A stretch of 64,000 bases of DNA from Budorcas taxicolor (GCF_023091745.1 NC_068920.1:121924622-121988621); one strand, 5' to 3'. Counted from the first letter of the stretch, positions 43,190 through 55,431 are shown. Notes: a model not told the origin generated them from the letters alone. Numbers and translations: made by a program.

Positions 43190-44045
43190 TATTTACTGTT
43201 TATTATGTGTCAAGCACTGTTTAATGCAAAAATACAGTGCTGAAGAAGGCAAACCAAGTCCCTGTCCAAGGAGGTTGCATTCCAAGTGAGGGCAGATAGG
43301 TAATAAACCTTTAAACAAACAAATAATGTTTCAGGAACTGAGGGCTATTGAAGAAGATAAAATAGGGTAATACGGCCAATGGTACCTGGGGTGGGATGCA
43401 GCTGCTTGGTGACATCTGAATTGAGATCTGAAGGCTGAGGAGGGAACAGTGTTACTGTCTAGGGAAGAGCTCTGCAAGCAAAGAAACAGTAAGTGCAAAG
43501 GACCTGGGGTCGAAACGAACCTGGTGTATTTGAGGCCAGAAAGGTGGCCTGGAGCAGAGTAAGAGGGAAGGCCTGGAAGAGAGGAGATGAGGCTGAAGAG
43601 GAAGGCAGAGTCAGGTCAAAGAGTGATAGGAAGCTACTGGAGGATTTAAAGCAGGGAAGCTGGGAAGTGACGATTTATATTTAATTAAGGATCTAACATA
43701 TTTTAAAAAGAAAAGTCTGGCTTTGTGGAGAATAGATTGTAGACGGTCAAACACAAAAGTGGGGAGACCAGGGAGGAGATGATGGCAGAGGTCCAATGAC
43801 AGATGCTGGTGGCTGGGAGGAGGGTTTCAGTAGCAAGGCCGCTACTGGCCCACACATTGCTTTTGTGACAATTAGAAAAAGTCTCCCATTCCCTTTGGTG
43901 GTTCTGAATAGGAGATGAATTATATACGGAGTGCAAAGGAAAGAGAAGAGTCCAGAATGACTCAGGCTCGCACTGCCTAACTGGGTGGAAACCGGTAGAA
44001 TCAGGAGTTCAGTTTTGTTTATGTTCACTTTGAGGACCATGAAGT
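43190..44045 (-). mobile_element. L2 LINE fragment
   Basis: Antisense L2 3' half: TGTGTCAAGCACTGTTTAATGC, GTAAGTGCAAAGGACCTGG, AGGAAGCTACTGGAGGATTTAAAGCAGGG, AGGAGTTCAGTTTTGTTTATGTTCAC. These run in the expected order. No coding remains. Confidence 0.75.
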
Positions 44046-45057
44046 GTTTGTATGAAATGAGTGTACCCTAATCGCAACTGAAAACTTAGTAACTTTTACC
44101 ACCCTGACACTGGCTTTCCCCTCAGCCCTGGGAACCTTATGCTGATGACATGGAGATAACATTTGTGAGATATTCGCCCAGCGTGTTTGCTTTCCCAGTA
44201 AACCCTGGCTCTATGGCTCCTCCACCCAGTGAGTCAAGGACATGCTTTGAGTCACGGGGAGGAAGGAACCCAGCCAAGAATGGGTAAGTCATCATTTAGC
44301 TTTGAGTTTCAAAATAGGATTGAAAAAAAATCATAGCAAGACAATAGATTGAAATTAAGCGCTTCTGATTTGTAAAAGCCAGACTTTGCTGAAAGAAAAA
44401 AATAAATATGTCTGTATACACAGATGAGGCAGAGCTTGGAGAACTGCCCCTGAGCAGGTCACAGACGGTGCCAGGAAGAAACACAGGATGTGACGTCAGA
44501 GCCATTTTCCCATGACTGGAAGAGAAAAGTTTAAGCAGCTTGCAGGAAGCTATGAGAGTCAGAGGTTATGAGCACAGGGTTGCCCCAGATGAGGGGTGAG
44601 CGGAGCCCTAAGGCAGGAGAGCTGCTGGCTTTCCCTTTGGAACTGGGCCAACTACAGAGAAGAAGAAATGCGAGGGTTGGGTAATGAGAGGCCTTGAGCA
44701 GTGCTCCCCGTTCCCCGGCCTGTGTGCAGTCTACAGCAGATCCCCTGGGAGGACAGTGAAGGCTGAAAGGATGAATGGGGCTGTAATGGGCCTGGCCTTG
44801 GGCCAAGAAGGTAAAGGTATGTGACCTTTACCACTGATGATCATGGTGGAGACTGTGGCTGTCAGGAGCTGGAATGAACACAGCCCAAAGTCCAGAGAGA
44901 ACAATTTCCTCACCATGGTCTCTTCCCTTGTATCTCCCCTGTAGCATGCCTTCCACCTGGGCAACCATTTGGGAAAGGGAATGGGGAGAGGAGAACCCTG
45001 GGATGAGGGAGAAACCCTGAAAGGTGCAGTGATTTCCCAAAAGAGACTGTTTTGAGC
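44046..45057. other. Unique-looking, GC-richer stretch
   Basis: Several minus-strand frames of 60-97 codons occur. None shows a known family or a plausible splice context. Confidence 0.4.
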
Positions 45058-45064
45058 CTAAAAG

Positions 45065-45286
45065 TGTGCATGCTAAGTCACTTCATTCATGTCTGACTCT
45101 GTGACCCTACGGACTGTAGCCCACCAGACTCCTCTGTCCTTGGGATTCTCCCAGCGAGAATATTGGAGTGGGTAGCCATGCCCTCCTCCAGGGCATCTTC
45201 CCGGCTCAGAGATCAAACCCACGTCTCTTATCTCCTGCCTTGGCAAGTGGGTTCCTTACCACTAGTGCTACCTGAGAAGCCCAAAT
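45065..45286 (-). mobile_element. Bov-tA SINE
   Basis: A minus-strand copy with the longer CTTATCTCCTGCCTTGGCAAG variant of the head region. CTAAAAG on both sides (45058-45064 and 45287-45293) may be the duplication. Confidence 0.88.
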
Positions 45287-45539
45287 CTAAAAGAGGCTTC
45301 TTTAATCAGCAAGGTCAAGTGTTTTCCACCTGCATCAGCAATGGGGGCTTTTTAGCAAGAAGTCATGATATACAATAAAGTTACCATATGTATTTTTGTA
45401 AATCTGATTTATTAAGCGTGTCCATTACAAGGCTGCTACCTTAGGAAGGTATCTTTACTGAATGAAGACAATTTAGCTTATGTACCTCAGCTTATAATGG
45501 GGGTGGGGTGGGGAGCAGAGAGGGCAGGGATTGATTTTG

Positions 45540-45690
45540 TCAGTATTTGTTGCCTCCAGAGACGGTAGCTGGGGGACAGAGAAGAGAGAAAGATTTATTT
45601 TTCACTGTACACCTTTTGTAACTTTTGCATTTGTACCACCTTTAAGCATTAACTATTCAAAAAATAAAGTAAAATGGGAAAAAAATAAAA
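45540..45690 (+). mobile_element. Old L1-lineage 3' end, tentative
   Basis: AGAGAAAGATTTATTTTTCACTGTACACCTTTTGTAACTTTTGCATTTGTACCACC followed by A-rich sequence with AATAAA resembles an old L1/HAL1 end. Confidence 0.45.
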
Positions 45691-46074
45691 GCTTTTGAAA
45701 TGAAAAAAAATGTAGATGCACAGAATCTAACATTCGGTGCTTGACAATTAACAGTCAGTACTTTTTATCTCACCAGGAATCTTTGGGCCACTCCTCCTTG
45801 GTGCACCCTGGGGTTGTTACTTTCATCTGTGCTTGTGTTGTCTTTGTAAGCTATCTTGCCCCTCCATCTAGCCCATGACTCATCTGTGCTTTCGTACCCC
45901 AAACACAGTACCGCACATCCTGTAGGCAGACCATCCACTGTCTGGGGGAAAACAATCCTACTGACCAGTCAGTCTTGTCTGCCGTTCTGGATTGAGGTGT
46001 GGAATGGATTGATGAGGGCTGGAACTGGTTATTTCAGATTGGCATCAAGTAGGAATGGGGACTCAGTGGAAAGG

Positions 46075-46205
46075 ATTTGAGTACTGGAGTCAGACTCACT
46101 AGGACTTACCTCTGCCAGCTACTGACTCATGTCCTTGGGTGAGTCTTCAGTTTCTTCTAAACATTAGAGTTAATACAAACCTCACTGGGTTATCCTGGTA
46201 CAATG
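46075..46205 (+). repeat. MIR SINE (old), probable
   Basis: CTGGAGTCAGACTCACTAGGACTTACCTCTGCCAGCTACTGACTCATGTCCTTGGGTGAGTC follows the MIR sense core. Confidence 0.65.
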
Positions 46206-46544
46206 CTAGAGCTGTTCTGATTACCCTTGACCTCCGGTCCAAGAAAAGACAGGAGATTAATTTTTATAAAATCTTATGTCCAGCCAAACTCAGGGTACCC
46301 ATTCTCCATTTTCCTTGGTTTCTTCCCAAGACAGTTATCTACCTCATCTTTTACTCTCATTCACAACTTTCCTAGACTTTTACTACCTTGGCCCAATCTT
46401 CCTTTGCTTCTCTTTTCTATTAACGTATTTTCACTTGCAAGTAACAGGTAACTCAAGTCTAACCAATTTGAACAATAAGGGTATTTTCTGACTCAAGGGA
46501 CTGAACATTAGCTGTGGCAAATGCCTTGAGTTGGTTGCATTTCA

Positions 46545-46553
46545 GAATTACTA
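46545..46553. repeat. Target-site duplication, left copy of Bov-A
   Basis: GAATTACTA, identical to 46679-46687. Confidence 0.75.
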
Positions 46554-46678
46554 CTACTACTAAGTCGCTTCAGTCGTGTCCGACTCTGTGCAACCCCATA
46601 GATGGCAGCCCACCAGGCTCCCCCGTCCCTGGGATTCTCCAGGCAAGAACACTGGAGTGGGTTGCCATTTCCTTCTCC
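46554..46678 (-). mobile_element. Bov-A monomer SINE
   Basis: A single Bov-A unit with an (ACT)n tail at the left, ending TTGCCATTTCCTTCTCC. A 9-bp duplication flanks it. The second unit of a Bov-A2 is absent. Confidence 0.88.
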
Positions 46679-47084
46679 GAATTACTAAGGCCTCTGTTTC
46701 TTTCTGTCTCTCCTGTACCACCCTCAACATCAGCTTCATTCTAGGACTGATTCCCCTAGTAGTTATAGGCTGGATGTTAGCAGCAATTGGGCCTACAAAT
46801 GTCATTATGTCCAGAGGAGCTGAGAGGAAGTGAGTCTATAAGCATCAAACAAAAATCTTAACATTCTGTGAATTGGAATAGAATGAACCAACCATGGTGA
46901 CTAGGAGACTGCCATGCGCTAATTCATTAAGGTCTAAATTAGGTTGTTAGGTGTCCAATGATTTATGATGTCTATCGTCTTCATGAATTGTATGTTTTAG
47001 CATTAAAAATACTCATCTTTGTTTCATCTAAAAATAATTAATTAAAAAAATAGGGATGTAGACATAGATTTGAGATAGAAGATG

Positions 47085-47190
47085 ACAATAGTCGGTTTAA
47101 GCAAGATACTAGCTGCTGACTTTGAAGATGGATGAAGAGGCCATGAGCCAAGGAACACAGGAGGGCAGCTCTAGAAGCTGGAAAAGGCCA
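47085..47190 (+). mobile_element. MaLR-type LTR fragment
   Basis: GCTGACTTTGAAGATGGATGAAGAGGCCATGAGCCAAGGAACACAGG...TCTAGAAGCTGGAAAAGGCC is standard MLT1/MST internal text. The small open frame here is LTR-derived. Confidence 0.6.
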
Positions 47191-47314
47191 GGAAAGGGGC
47201 ATAAGTTGCAAACAATAACTGAATCCCTATTAAATGTGCAGTCCGATGGGGTTATGACAAACATGTATGTCCCTGTAGCCACCACCCCAAGCAAGATACA
47301 TCACCCCAAAAGGT

Positions 47315-47585
47315 TCTCTTGTGGGGATGTGGGAGAAATGGATTGGGAGTTTGAGATTAGCAGATGCACACTGTTATACATAGAATGGATAAACAAAAAG
47401 TTCTGACTGTATAGCACAGGGGACTGTATTCAATATCCTATGATAAACCATAATGGAAAAATAGGAAAAAGAATGTTAATATATGTACAACTGAACCACT
47501 TTGCTGTACAGCAGAAACTAACCCAAAGTTGTAAATCAACTAAACTTCAAAAAAATAAAATTTTTTTTTTAAAAAGGTTAAAAAA
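47315..47585 (+). mobile_element. L1 3' UTR fragment
   Basis: GACTGTATAGCACAGGGGACTG, CTGAACCACTTTGCTGTACAGC and AGTTGTAAATCAACTAAACTTC with an AATAAA-bearing A/T-rich end form a sense L1 3' end. Confidence 0.85.
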
Positions 47586-48398
47586 ACTGTCCACTCTTGA
47601 GCCAGTCACAGTAGCGAGGCAGACGGGATTACCATGATTAATTTATATCAGTTGTTCTCAACTGTGAGTGGTAACACCTCCTTAAGATTATTGAGGCATG
47701 TTATGACTAGGAGGTCACTGGCATTTAGTGGGTGGGAGTTAGGAGCTTCGAATGTCTTGCAAAGTACAGGACAGCTCTGTACAATGAAGAACTGGCCTGC
47801 CCCAAATGCCAATAGTGTCCCTGTCAAGAAATACTGGCTTCAGAATGAGGGCACATCCCCCTGAACCTGGGAGTTTATTTTCCTTTAAAGTACAGAAGCC
47901 ACACTAGGGTGAATAGATACTGAACCAAAACGACCAGATCACTGAGTTCCTCCCTTATCTTGATTGGCTCGCTTCTGTCTCCTTAAATTCCTCCTGACAG
48001 TATCATTTACTTCCTAGCTCCGTTCTATTGTGCCTACCCAGATAAACCCAGCAAGTCTTAGTATCTCCCAAGGTCTAGGCTCAAATTGTTTAATTTAAAA
48101 TGTAACAAGTCACATGGTCATCCATGAGAGAGGCTAAAATTTTCTGCTTCCTTGCAGCTAGATGTGACGTGTGACCAAGCTGTGGTCAGTGGATTTAGGT
48201 AGAAGTGGCATATGCCCTTCTGGTCCTTCCTTTCGTCCTGCTGGCTGCAATGCACACAAAATGGATGGAGATGGAGGAACCACATTAGACCACGACAGGG
48301 AAGCTAAATGCTGAGGATGGCAAAGTAAGGAGATCGAAGGAATTTTGACTCTTGACACATTAGTCTACCTGGATTTTTACATAAGAGGGTAATCAACT

Positions 48399-48410
48399 TC
48401 TTTCATGCTT
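48399..48410. repeat. Target-site duplication, left copy of Bov-tA
   Basis: TCTTTCATGCTT, one mismatch to TCTTTTATGCTT at 48637-48648. Confidence 0.75.
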
Positions 48411-48636
48411 GTGTGCATACCAAGTCACTTCAGTCATGTCCAAGTCTTTGCAACGCTATGGACTGTAGCCTGCCAGGCTCCTCTCCCATGGGGTTCTCCA
48501 AGCAAGAATGCTGTAGTGGGTGGGTTGCTATGCTCTTCTCCAGGGGACCTTCCCTATCCTTGGATTAAACCTGCATCTCTTATATCTCCTGCATTGGCAG
48601 GTGGGTTCTTTACCACTAGCACCACCTGGGAAGCCC
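48411..48636 (-). mobile_element. Bov-tA SINE
   Basis: A minus-strand copy of the CTTATATCTCCTGC variant, 226 bp, inside the LTR. A 12-bp duplication with one mismatch flanks it. Confidence 0.9.
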
Positions 48637-48996
48637 TCTTTTATGCTTAAGAAACCGTTATTTGGGTTTTCTGTCACTTTGAACCAACATAACTACATAA
48701 CAATATCAGATCCATCTAACTTTCTCCCCAGAGCAATTTTGGGGGTTCAAATGCTGATGGTCAAGTCACATGACTAAGCAGATTGCTGCCAATATCTAGT
48801 ATATTCTATACCCTTACCTGGTCCTTAGTGCTGCCCAGCAGTGGCTCCATTCTCTCCAGTAGCCACTTCAAACCTCATTCTTGCTCCTCCAATTTCCATT
48901 CTTCCTTCTCCCACTTCCCTCTCTCATTTCAGAAGGAAGATGTAAGAAATGATTAGACAGAACTTCTGTCAATTGCCTACCTCCAACATTATTTAT

Positions 48997-49262
48997 CATT
49001 GGAAGGACTGATGCTGAAGCTCCAATACTTTGGCCACCTGATGTGAAGAACTGACTCATCAGAACAGACCCTGATGCTGGGAAAGATTGAGGGCAGGAGA
49101 AGGAGACGACAGAGGATGAGATGGTTGGATGGCATCACCGACTCAATGGACACCAGTTTGGGCAAGCTCCGGGAGTCGATGATGGACAGGGAAGCCTGGC
49201 ATGCTGCAGTCCATGGGGTCACAAAGAGTTGGACATGACTGAGCAACTGAACTGAACTGAAT
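48997..49262 (+). mobile_element. BovB 3' end fragment
   Basis: From CATTGGAAGGACTGATGC to (ACTGA)n. ATTATTTAT (48988-48996) and ATTGTTTAT (49263-49271) flank it and may be the duplication. About 10 bases are lost near 49016. Confidence 0.9.
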
Positions 49263-49434
49263 ATTGTTTATATCCACACCATTTTTTTCTTCCCTTTCCC
49301 TCAGTTACAGTGAAATTAGCTTGTCTCAGGCTAATTCTTTCCATTTGCTATGGATCCAATTTCCTACATCCTACACTCTATCCATTACCTTCCATCCTCC
49401 ACCGGCTCCTTCCTTTCAGCCTTCACACATCCTT

Positions 49435-50090
49435 CAGTTCAGTTCATTTCAGTCGCTCAGTCATGTCCGACTCTTTGCAACCCCATGAATCACAGCACGC
49501 CAGGCCTCCCTGTCCATCACCAACTCCCAGAGTTCACTCAGACTCATGTCCATCGAGTCAGTGGTGCCATCCAGCCATCTCATCCTCTGTCGTCCCCTTC
49601 TCCTCCTGCACCCAATCCCTCCCAGCATCAGAGTCTTTTCCAATGAGTCAACTCTTTGCATGAGGTGGCCAAAGTACTGGAGTTTCAGCTTCAGCATCAG
49701 TCCTTCCAAAGAAATCCCAGGGTTGATCTCCTTCAGAATGGACTGGTTGGATCTTCTTGCAGTCCAAGGGACTCTCAAGAGTCTTCTCCAACACCACAGT
49801 TCAAAAGCATCAATTCTTCGGGGCTCAGCTTTCTTCACAGTCCAACTCTCACATCCATACATGACCACTGGGAAAACCATAGCCTTGACTAGACGGACCT
49901 TAGTCGGCAAAGTAATGTCTCTGCTTTTGAATATGCTATCTAGGTTGCTCATAACTTTCCTTCCAAGGAGTAAGCGTCTTTTAATTTCATGGCTGCAGTC
50001 ACCATCTGCAGTGATTTTGGAGCCCCAAAATATGAAGTCTGACACTGTTTCCACTGTTTCCCCATCTATTTCCCATGAAGTGATGGGACC
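49435..50090 (-). mobile_element. BovB LINE copy J, 3' part
   Basis: A 656-bp 5'-truncated minus-strand copy, tail at the left, 5' break at the SGPITSW segment. It is close to the consensus of the young copies. No duplication was found. Confidence 0.94.
49461..50054 (-). pseudogene. BovB C-terminal domain, 197 codons open
   Basis: An undamaged C-terminal region from METVSDFIFWGSKIT to the KSRT segment, with MYGCESWTVKK and GCRRRRGRQRMRWLDG. It lies downstream of the catalytic YADD, so it has no polymerase activity. The role of this cysteine- and arginine-rich part in BovB is not known to me. Confidence 0.85.
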
Positions 50091-50427
50091 AAGTAGCTCT
50101 AATATGTAAACACAAAAATCTTTCCTTCACCCTTGTGTCTCTGTCGTTTTCTCCCCTCTCCTCCTCTCCCATTCACACTTCTCCCGTTTCCTACTTCCTC
50201 TCTTCCCTCACTTGCTTCTCCTTTTCCAACTCCTCCCCTCCATAACCAAGCTATTTGACTTTTCCAGGTCTCTACTTCTTCACCCTCAAGGTTTCCTCAG
50301 ACTTCTGGAGAATGGCTTCTGTTCTCTCACTCTATGAAAATGCAGTTGTCAAAGTCACAAACACCTTCCTTGTAGCTAAATCCAGTGCATAGTTCTCAGC
50401 CCTTGACTTACTTGCTCCTCAGTAATG

Positions 50428-50633
50428 GCTATACTGGTGGTTCAGTGGTTAAGAATTCACCTGCCAATGCAGGAGATGTGGGTTCAGTTCCTGGGTCGGG
50501 AAGGTCCTCTGGAGGAAGGCATGACACCCGACTTCAGTATTCTTGCCTGGGAAATCCCATGGACAGGAGAGCCTTGCAGGCTACAGTCCATGGGGTCGCA
50601 GAGTCAGACACAACTTAGTAACTGAACAACAAC
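50428..50633 (+). mobile_element. Bov-tA SINE
   Basis: Head CTATACTGGTGGTTCAGTGG, Bov-A body and (CAA)n tail. Confidence 0.9.
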
Positions 50634-51094
50634 ATGACACTGTAAACCAGCCCTTTATAACCACATTCTCTTCTCTTGGCTTCCACATCGTTGGTCTCTT
50701 CTGGTTTTCTATATTTTTCCTCTGACATCTCTTTTTGCTGTGGGTTTCTCTTCTCCCACTCTACCGCTTCATCTCACTGTTCCACCTGAATGGTTCACAA
50801 CTTCTTGGGATGTCTCAGCCACTTGTAAGACCTAAGGCTGATGATTTCTGAATTTGTATCTTCAAGGTGGATTTTACTTTGGGTTTCACACTCATACATT
50901 TAGGTGCCAACAGAATAGCATCATGGATAGTTAACAGTGATCTCAAATCACATTCATCTTCCTGCTCTTCCCTATAAACCTGCTCTTCTGCTATCTCATA
51001 CAGGGAATGAACTGCCATCTATCTAGTTGCCTGAGTCAGACTCATGGCTCCTATGTAATCTGGTGATTCACGAAGTCCTACCAAGTTTACATTT

Positions 51095-51228
51095 GGTGGG
51101 GGGTGGGTTTGGGAGGGGAAGGTCATGGTCTGCAGTTCATGAGCTCTTAGTTCCCAGAGCAGGGATTGAACCCAGACCCTGGCAGTGGAAGTGCAGTGGA
51201 CCACTGGGCCACCAGGGAATTTCCCGTT
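51095..51228 (-). mobile_element. CHR-type SINE
   Basis: Antisense CHR: CTTAGTTCCCAGAGCAGGGATTGAACCCAG...AGTGGACCACTGGGCCACCAGGG. Lacks a Bov-A body. Confidence 0.75.
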
Positions 51229-51538
51229 TACTTTTAAGTGCATTAAATATTTAGAATCCATCCACCTCTCTCCATTCCCACTGCTAATTCCTCTGCAGTT
51301 CCCCAATACCTCTCACTTGGGCTCTCCTGCAACTTTTTGACTCTGCATCCAGGCTTGCATACCTGTTCTCCACAGCAGTCAGAGAGTGATGTTTCAAAAG
51401 TGCAGATCTGATCTTGCCATTCCTTGTCTCCCTATGGTTATCAGGATAAGGCTCAAGAACACCTCGCTTTCCTTACAAAAGCCCTGTCTGATGAGTCTCC
51501 TGCCTGTATCTTTTCCTCCTTCCTTGCTTTTTTTTTAA

Positions 51539-51548
51539 ACTCTCCACT
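51539..51548. repeat. Target-site duplication, left copy of Bov-tA
   Basis: ACTCTCCACT, one mismatch to ACTCACCACT at 51756-51765. Confidence 0.65.
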
Positions 51549-51755
51549 TTGTCTAGTTGCTAAGTCATGTCCAACTCTTTGCCACCCCATCTGCTGCAGC
51601 TCACCAAGCTCCTCTGCCCATGGAATTTCCCAGGCAAGAATACTGGAGTGGGTTGCTATTTCCTTCTCCAGGGGATCTTCCCGACCCTGGGATCAAAACC
51701 ATCTCCCCCACATTGACAGGTTGGTTCTTTAATCACTGAGTCACCTGGGAAGCCC
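51549..51755 (-). mobile_element. Bov-tA SINE
   Basis: Minus-strand copy: tail GTCTAGTTGCTAAGTC at the left, head at the right (GAGTCACCTGGGAAGCCC). Confidence 0.9.
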
Positions 51756-52021
51756 ACTCACCACTCAGCCAATTTAATTTCCGTTTCTCAGATATGCACT
51801 GCTCCCTATTGGTGCTCAGTCTCTGCACAAGCTGGTGCCTTGCTGGGAATCCTCTTCCCACTGCCCCCATCTTCTACCCCTCCCTATCCTTGGTTGCCTC
51901 CTTCTTCCTTCAGGTAAGTCTTCTCTGACCTCCCAGGTCTGGTTAGGTGCCCCTCCCATGTGCTCTTAAAAGAGCATTATTTCTGTCATAGTACTTACAC
52001 ATAGTGTAATTGCTAACTTGA

Positions 52022-52336
52022 AAAGTGAAAGTTGCTCAGTTGTGTCCCACTCTTTGTGACCCCATGGACTGTACAGCCCGTGGAATTTTCCAGGCCAGAA
52101 TACTGTGGTGGGTAGCCTTTCCTTTCTCCAGGGGATCTTCCCAACACAGGGACTGAACCCAGGTCTCCCGCACCGCAGGTGGATTCTTTACCAGCTGAGT
52201 CACAAAGGAAGTCCAAAGATACTGGAGTGGGTAGCTTATCACTTCTCCAGGGAATCTTCCCAACCCAGGAATTGAACCGGGGTCTCCTGCATTGCACGTG
52301 GATTCTTTACCAGCTGAGCTACTAGGGAATCCCTGC
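52022..52336 (-). mobile_element. Bov-tA SINE with a second head unit in tandem
   Basis: A complete minus-strand Bov-tA (52022-52214) is followed directly by a second, partial unit (52217-52336) repeating the ACTGGAGTGGGTAGC-to-head part. The same composite arrangement is known in ruminants, so one insertion of a composite form is the simpler reading. Confidence 0.82.
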
Positions 52337-52460
52337 TTCCATGCTCCCTTCTACTAGATTTTTATCATTATGAGGGTAGAGACCACGTAAATTTGATTCA
52401 TCTTTATATCTTCAGTGCCTCTCACACACTAGATGCTCAACATATTTCTGTTGACTAAAC

Positions 52461-53905
52461 GAACCCAAAGTAGGGATTTGGTATTCAAGACACGCTTTTC
52501 TTCCCAGTGGATAAACATATCTGACTAGTCAGGCAATTAGAAGGTATTCAGTGGAACAACAGCTCTCATGGTGAGTGAAATGAAAGAATCCCTCTCTCCA
52601 GACATCTTAATTTTTAAAAAAAAATTACTGAGTTTCACAGAGCACTGTAAATTCTGATGTTCACGCAGAGAAAAAGACCAAATTAAAATCAGCTCTTGCT
52701 TTCCAATGTAAGTTGTCAACAGACTCTGAGGTTTCCCCAGGACTCCCACAGAACAAGGAGAGAGATAAAGGTACATCACAACCGGCAGCAAAGACCTTCA
52801 TTACTCTCCTACTCCACTCAAGAGTGAAGTTCCTCTCTCCTGTCTTATGATCCCAAGGCTGGTGAAAAACTAAAAATGACCCTTCATCCTTCATGAAGGA
52901 TCCAGTTTTGCTCAAATATTCAATGAATATTTCACTGAAGGCTGACTCTATGCAAGACATCCTTACTCTTCCCATCTTCAAGTTTTATGAAGGATCAAAA
53001 CTTTGTCTCCTGCAAGTATTTTATTCTCTTGCACAGACTTCCATTCAAGAGGGTAGCCTTAACTCTGTTGCCAAAGGCCCTCTAGCTTTAAAGAAACAGC
53101 ATGAAATCAGATAAATAGCTTGTCTCAGCCATACAGGTCCAAACCACATCACTCTTTGAAGACATCGAAAAGAATTTTGCTCTGAGCTATTTTTCTAATC
53201 ATATTGATCATGATGCATTACACTACTTACTCTTTCTTATCCATTCATTCCAGTATATATTAGCCCCTGGTACCTGTTTGCTGGTCACAGAATGGGTTTT
53301 TCTCCATGAAAAAATAATTGGTCCAGAAAGGAGATCAAATTTTAGATCAAATATCACACCAACTCCACAATCTCTGATTTCATTTAGAGAGCTAGTCTTC
53401 TGGAATTTCACAAAAGCAAGGCATTACTTCATTGGTACCCATATAAGCTTAGTTTGCTTAGATACAACACGAGAAAGCACAAAGCAAATGCTGGCATTTC
53501 AGAAATGCTGTGCTGGCTGGAAAGGAACCATGCAAACAGAAGCACATGAAAGAGGGCCTTAAAGTCTGTGTATTCTTGCCGATCAGGAAGATGAAGTTGT
53601 CACCATCTAAGATTCCATATTGTTTACTTTTATAAAGTTCTCCAAGTAAAGACCTTTCCACATAAAAGAGAAACAAACAAAACGTCATAAAACAGATTTT
53701 CTGGAATGAGATAGCTTCTTGCTGTTGTGGACACCTTCTCTAGTAAATGCTGGGTCCTGTGGTTACAAGTGTACTTAGAAATCAGACCAAGGGTCTTTGG
53801 GAACCCAGAAGGCTAACTGGTAGCTCAAAATGTCAGCCATAATGAGCAAATGAAAATGACAAAAGTTATATTAATGTAACATTCTCAGGCTGAAAATTCA
53901 AACTT
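52461..53905. other. Unique-looking stretch
   Basis: No element recognised; frames up to 106 codons have no family resemblance. Confidence 0.4.
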
Positions 53906-54004
53906 CAGTTCAGTTCAGTTGCTCAGTTGCTGTGACCCCATGAACCGCAGCATGCCAGGCCTCCCTGTCCATCACCAACTCCCGGAGTCCACCCAAACCC
54001 ACAT
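53906..54004 (-). mobile_element. Very short BovB tail fragment
   Basis: Only about 100 bp: CAGTTCAGTTCAGTTGCTC and the antisense of the last C-terminal codons. Confidence 0.88.
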
Positions 54005-55431
54005 GTTATATCAATTCTTTCAGTCACGTTTCTCTCATTTGGTAGTCTATTTCCTTGGTAAGCAGGTGTAATTCATAATGAAGGAATGCGTCAGAAGGTT
54101 AAGATAGATTTTCTGTTTGAATTCCCAACACAACCAAACATGTTTGCAGATCAAAAAGATGTTTAAACTAGTGACACAGGTCAACATATAATTAAATTCC
54201 AACACAGGCCCATTGAGACAGTTCTTTGGAAATTGTTGTTAGGGAATCTGACATGTTGGATCATTTCTCTGAACTGTTCTCCAAACTATACTGTCCCCCA
54301 AACTTTCAGAGGTGTTTCAGCTATGAATAATTTGGAATATCATTTCCATTAGCCATGGAATGATTAAAAAGGTCCTTAGACTGAAGATAGCTTAATAATT
54401 CATTTAAGGTTCTTTGCCTTTGTTATGTATCAAAGAAGCTACTGACCTCCCCAATTGATGAGACCATAATTTATTAGTCTGGGACCATCTGCTCTTACAA
54501 GTCTATTTCCCCACATAGGACTAGCACCAAAGTCCTAAGGAACTAAGGTAGAATGAGTATTAACTGATGCCAAAGGGTTGGATTTTCCTGTTCCCATAGG
54601 ATATCAGGTAATAAGATTCATGACAGACACAGTCAGGAGTAAACATAAAAGTATGCTACAAAATTACAGGAAATGCTGGCTTTAGTATAACTAGATCCTC
54701 TCCAAAGGGGAACTGTGTATCTTGATATTTTCCCCCTCCCCTCACTCTTAGGCTCTATTTTATTTACAATGAATAACTGCTCATTGTTACCGACTCTGAT
54801 AAAGGAACATCTAACGACTAGTATCTGAGGCCAGACTGGATTAAGGCTTGGACTCATGCCTTCTCTGAAGAATTCCTGTTTTTGTGAAATTCCACCCAGA
54901 CAACATTTTCAATGGCTCTTTTGTACTTAAAGAGGAATTAAAACACTTTCGTAAATAAATATGGCCGTATTTGAAGTTAATAGCAATGACGAAACCATAA
55001 AAGCACCTTCAAACAAACTCTTAACTGTTAACTTTCAAACTTAAAAAAAATCCTGTAACATGTAGCAAAGCAGTAAATGGCCTTTTAGTGCTTCTCTGCA
55101 AAAGGCCACATCCCAAGAGTAGTATCTTTGACTTTCATTTCATCACACCATAAGTATCACTTCACAGTTTCATTACATTATCTCTACAATTAAATATCAA
55201 CATTGCATAGTATACCTGGCTCAGGGCTTCTTGCCACAGTTCAGTTCTTTGAATAAAATCAATCAAAAATATAATTAACATCTGCATTCATTCAGTGTGA
55301 ATAATATAGAAATTATACTAACAAACTTGTTAGAATTAACACACTCAAGTGAACATTGGTTCTTTAAAAATGTCATCATGAGAACCTATACTTATACCAA
55401 AATTGGGAGCACGTGTTTGGAATGTGAGCCC
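54005..55431. other. Unique-looking stretch
   Basis: Nothing recognised. Confidence 0.4.

Larger units (their letters stand above)
48095..48710 (+). mobile_element. MaLR-related LTR, split by a Bov-tA
   Basis: CAGCTAGATGTGACGTGTGACC, GCTAAATGCTGAGGATGGCAAAG and TTTTTACATAAGAGGG, then after the SINE GAAACCGTTATTTGGGTTTTCTGTCAC, read as one old LTR in order. Confidence 0.6.
50200..52460 (+). mobile_element. L2 LINE, long fragment with four SINE insertions
   Basis: Sense L2 text in order: ACAGCAGTCAGAGAGTGATG...AGATCTGATCTTGCCATTCC, then AGGTAAGTCTTCTCTGACCTCCC, then TTATGAGGGTAGAGACCACG and AGTGCCTCTCACACACTAGATGCTCAACATATTTCTG. Insertions lie at 50428, 51095, 51549 and 52022. The left limit is uncertain and no reading frame survives. 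Confidence 0.65.

Noticed and set aside
43493..44040. Plus- and minus-strand frames of 60-97 codons considered as small proteins.
   Set aside because: The sequence is antisense L2; the frames are by-products.
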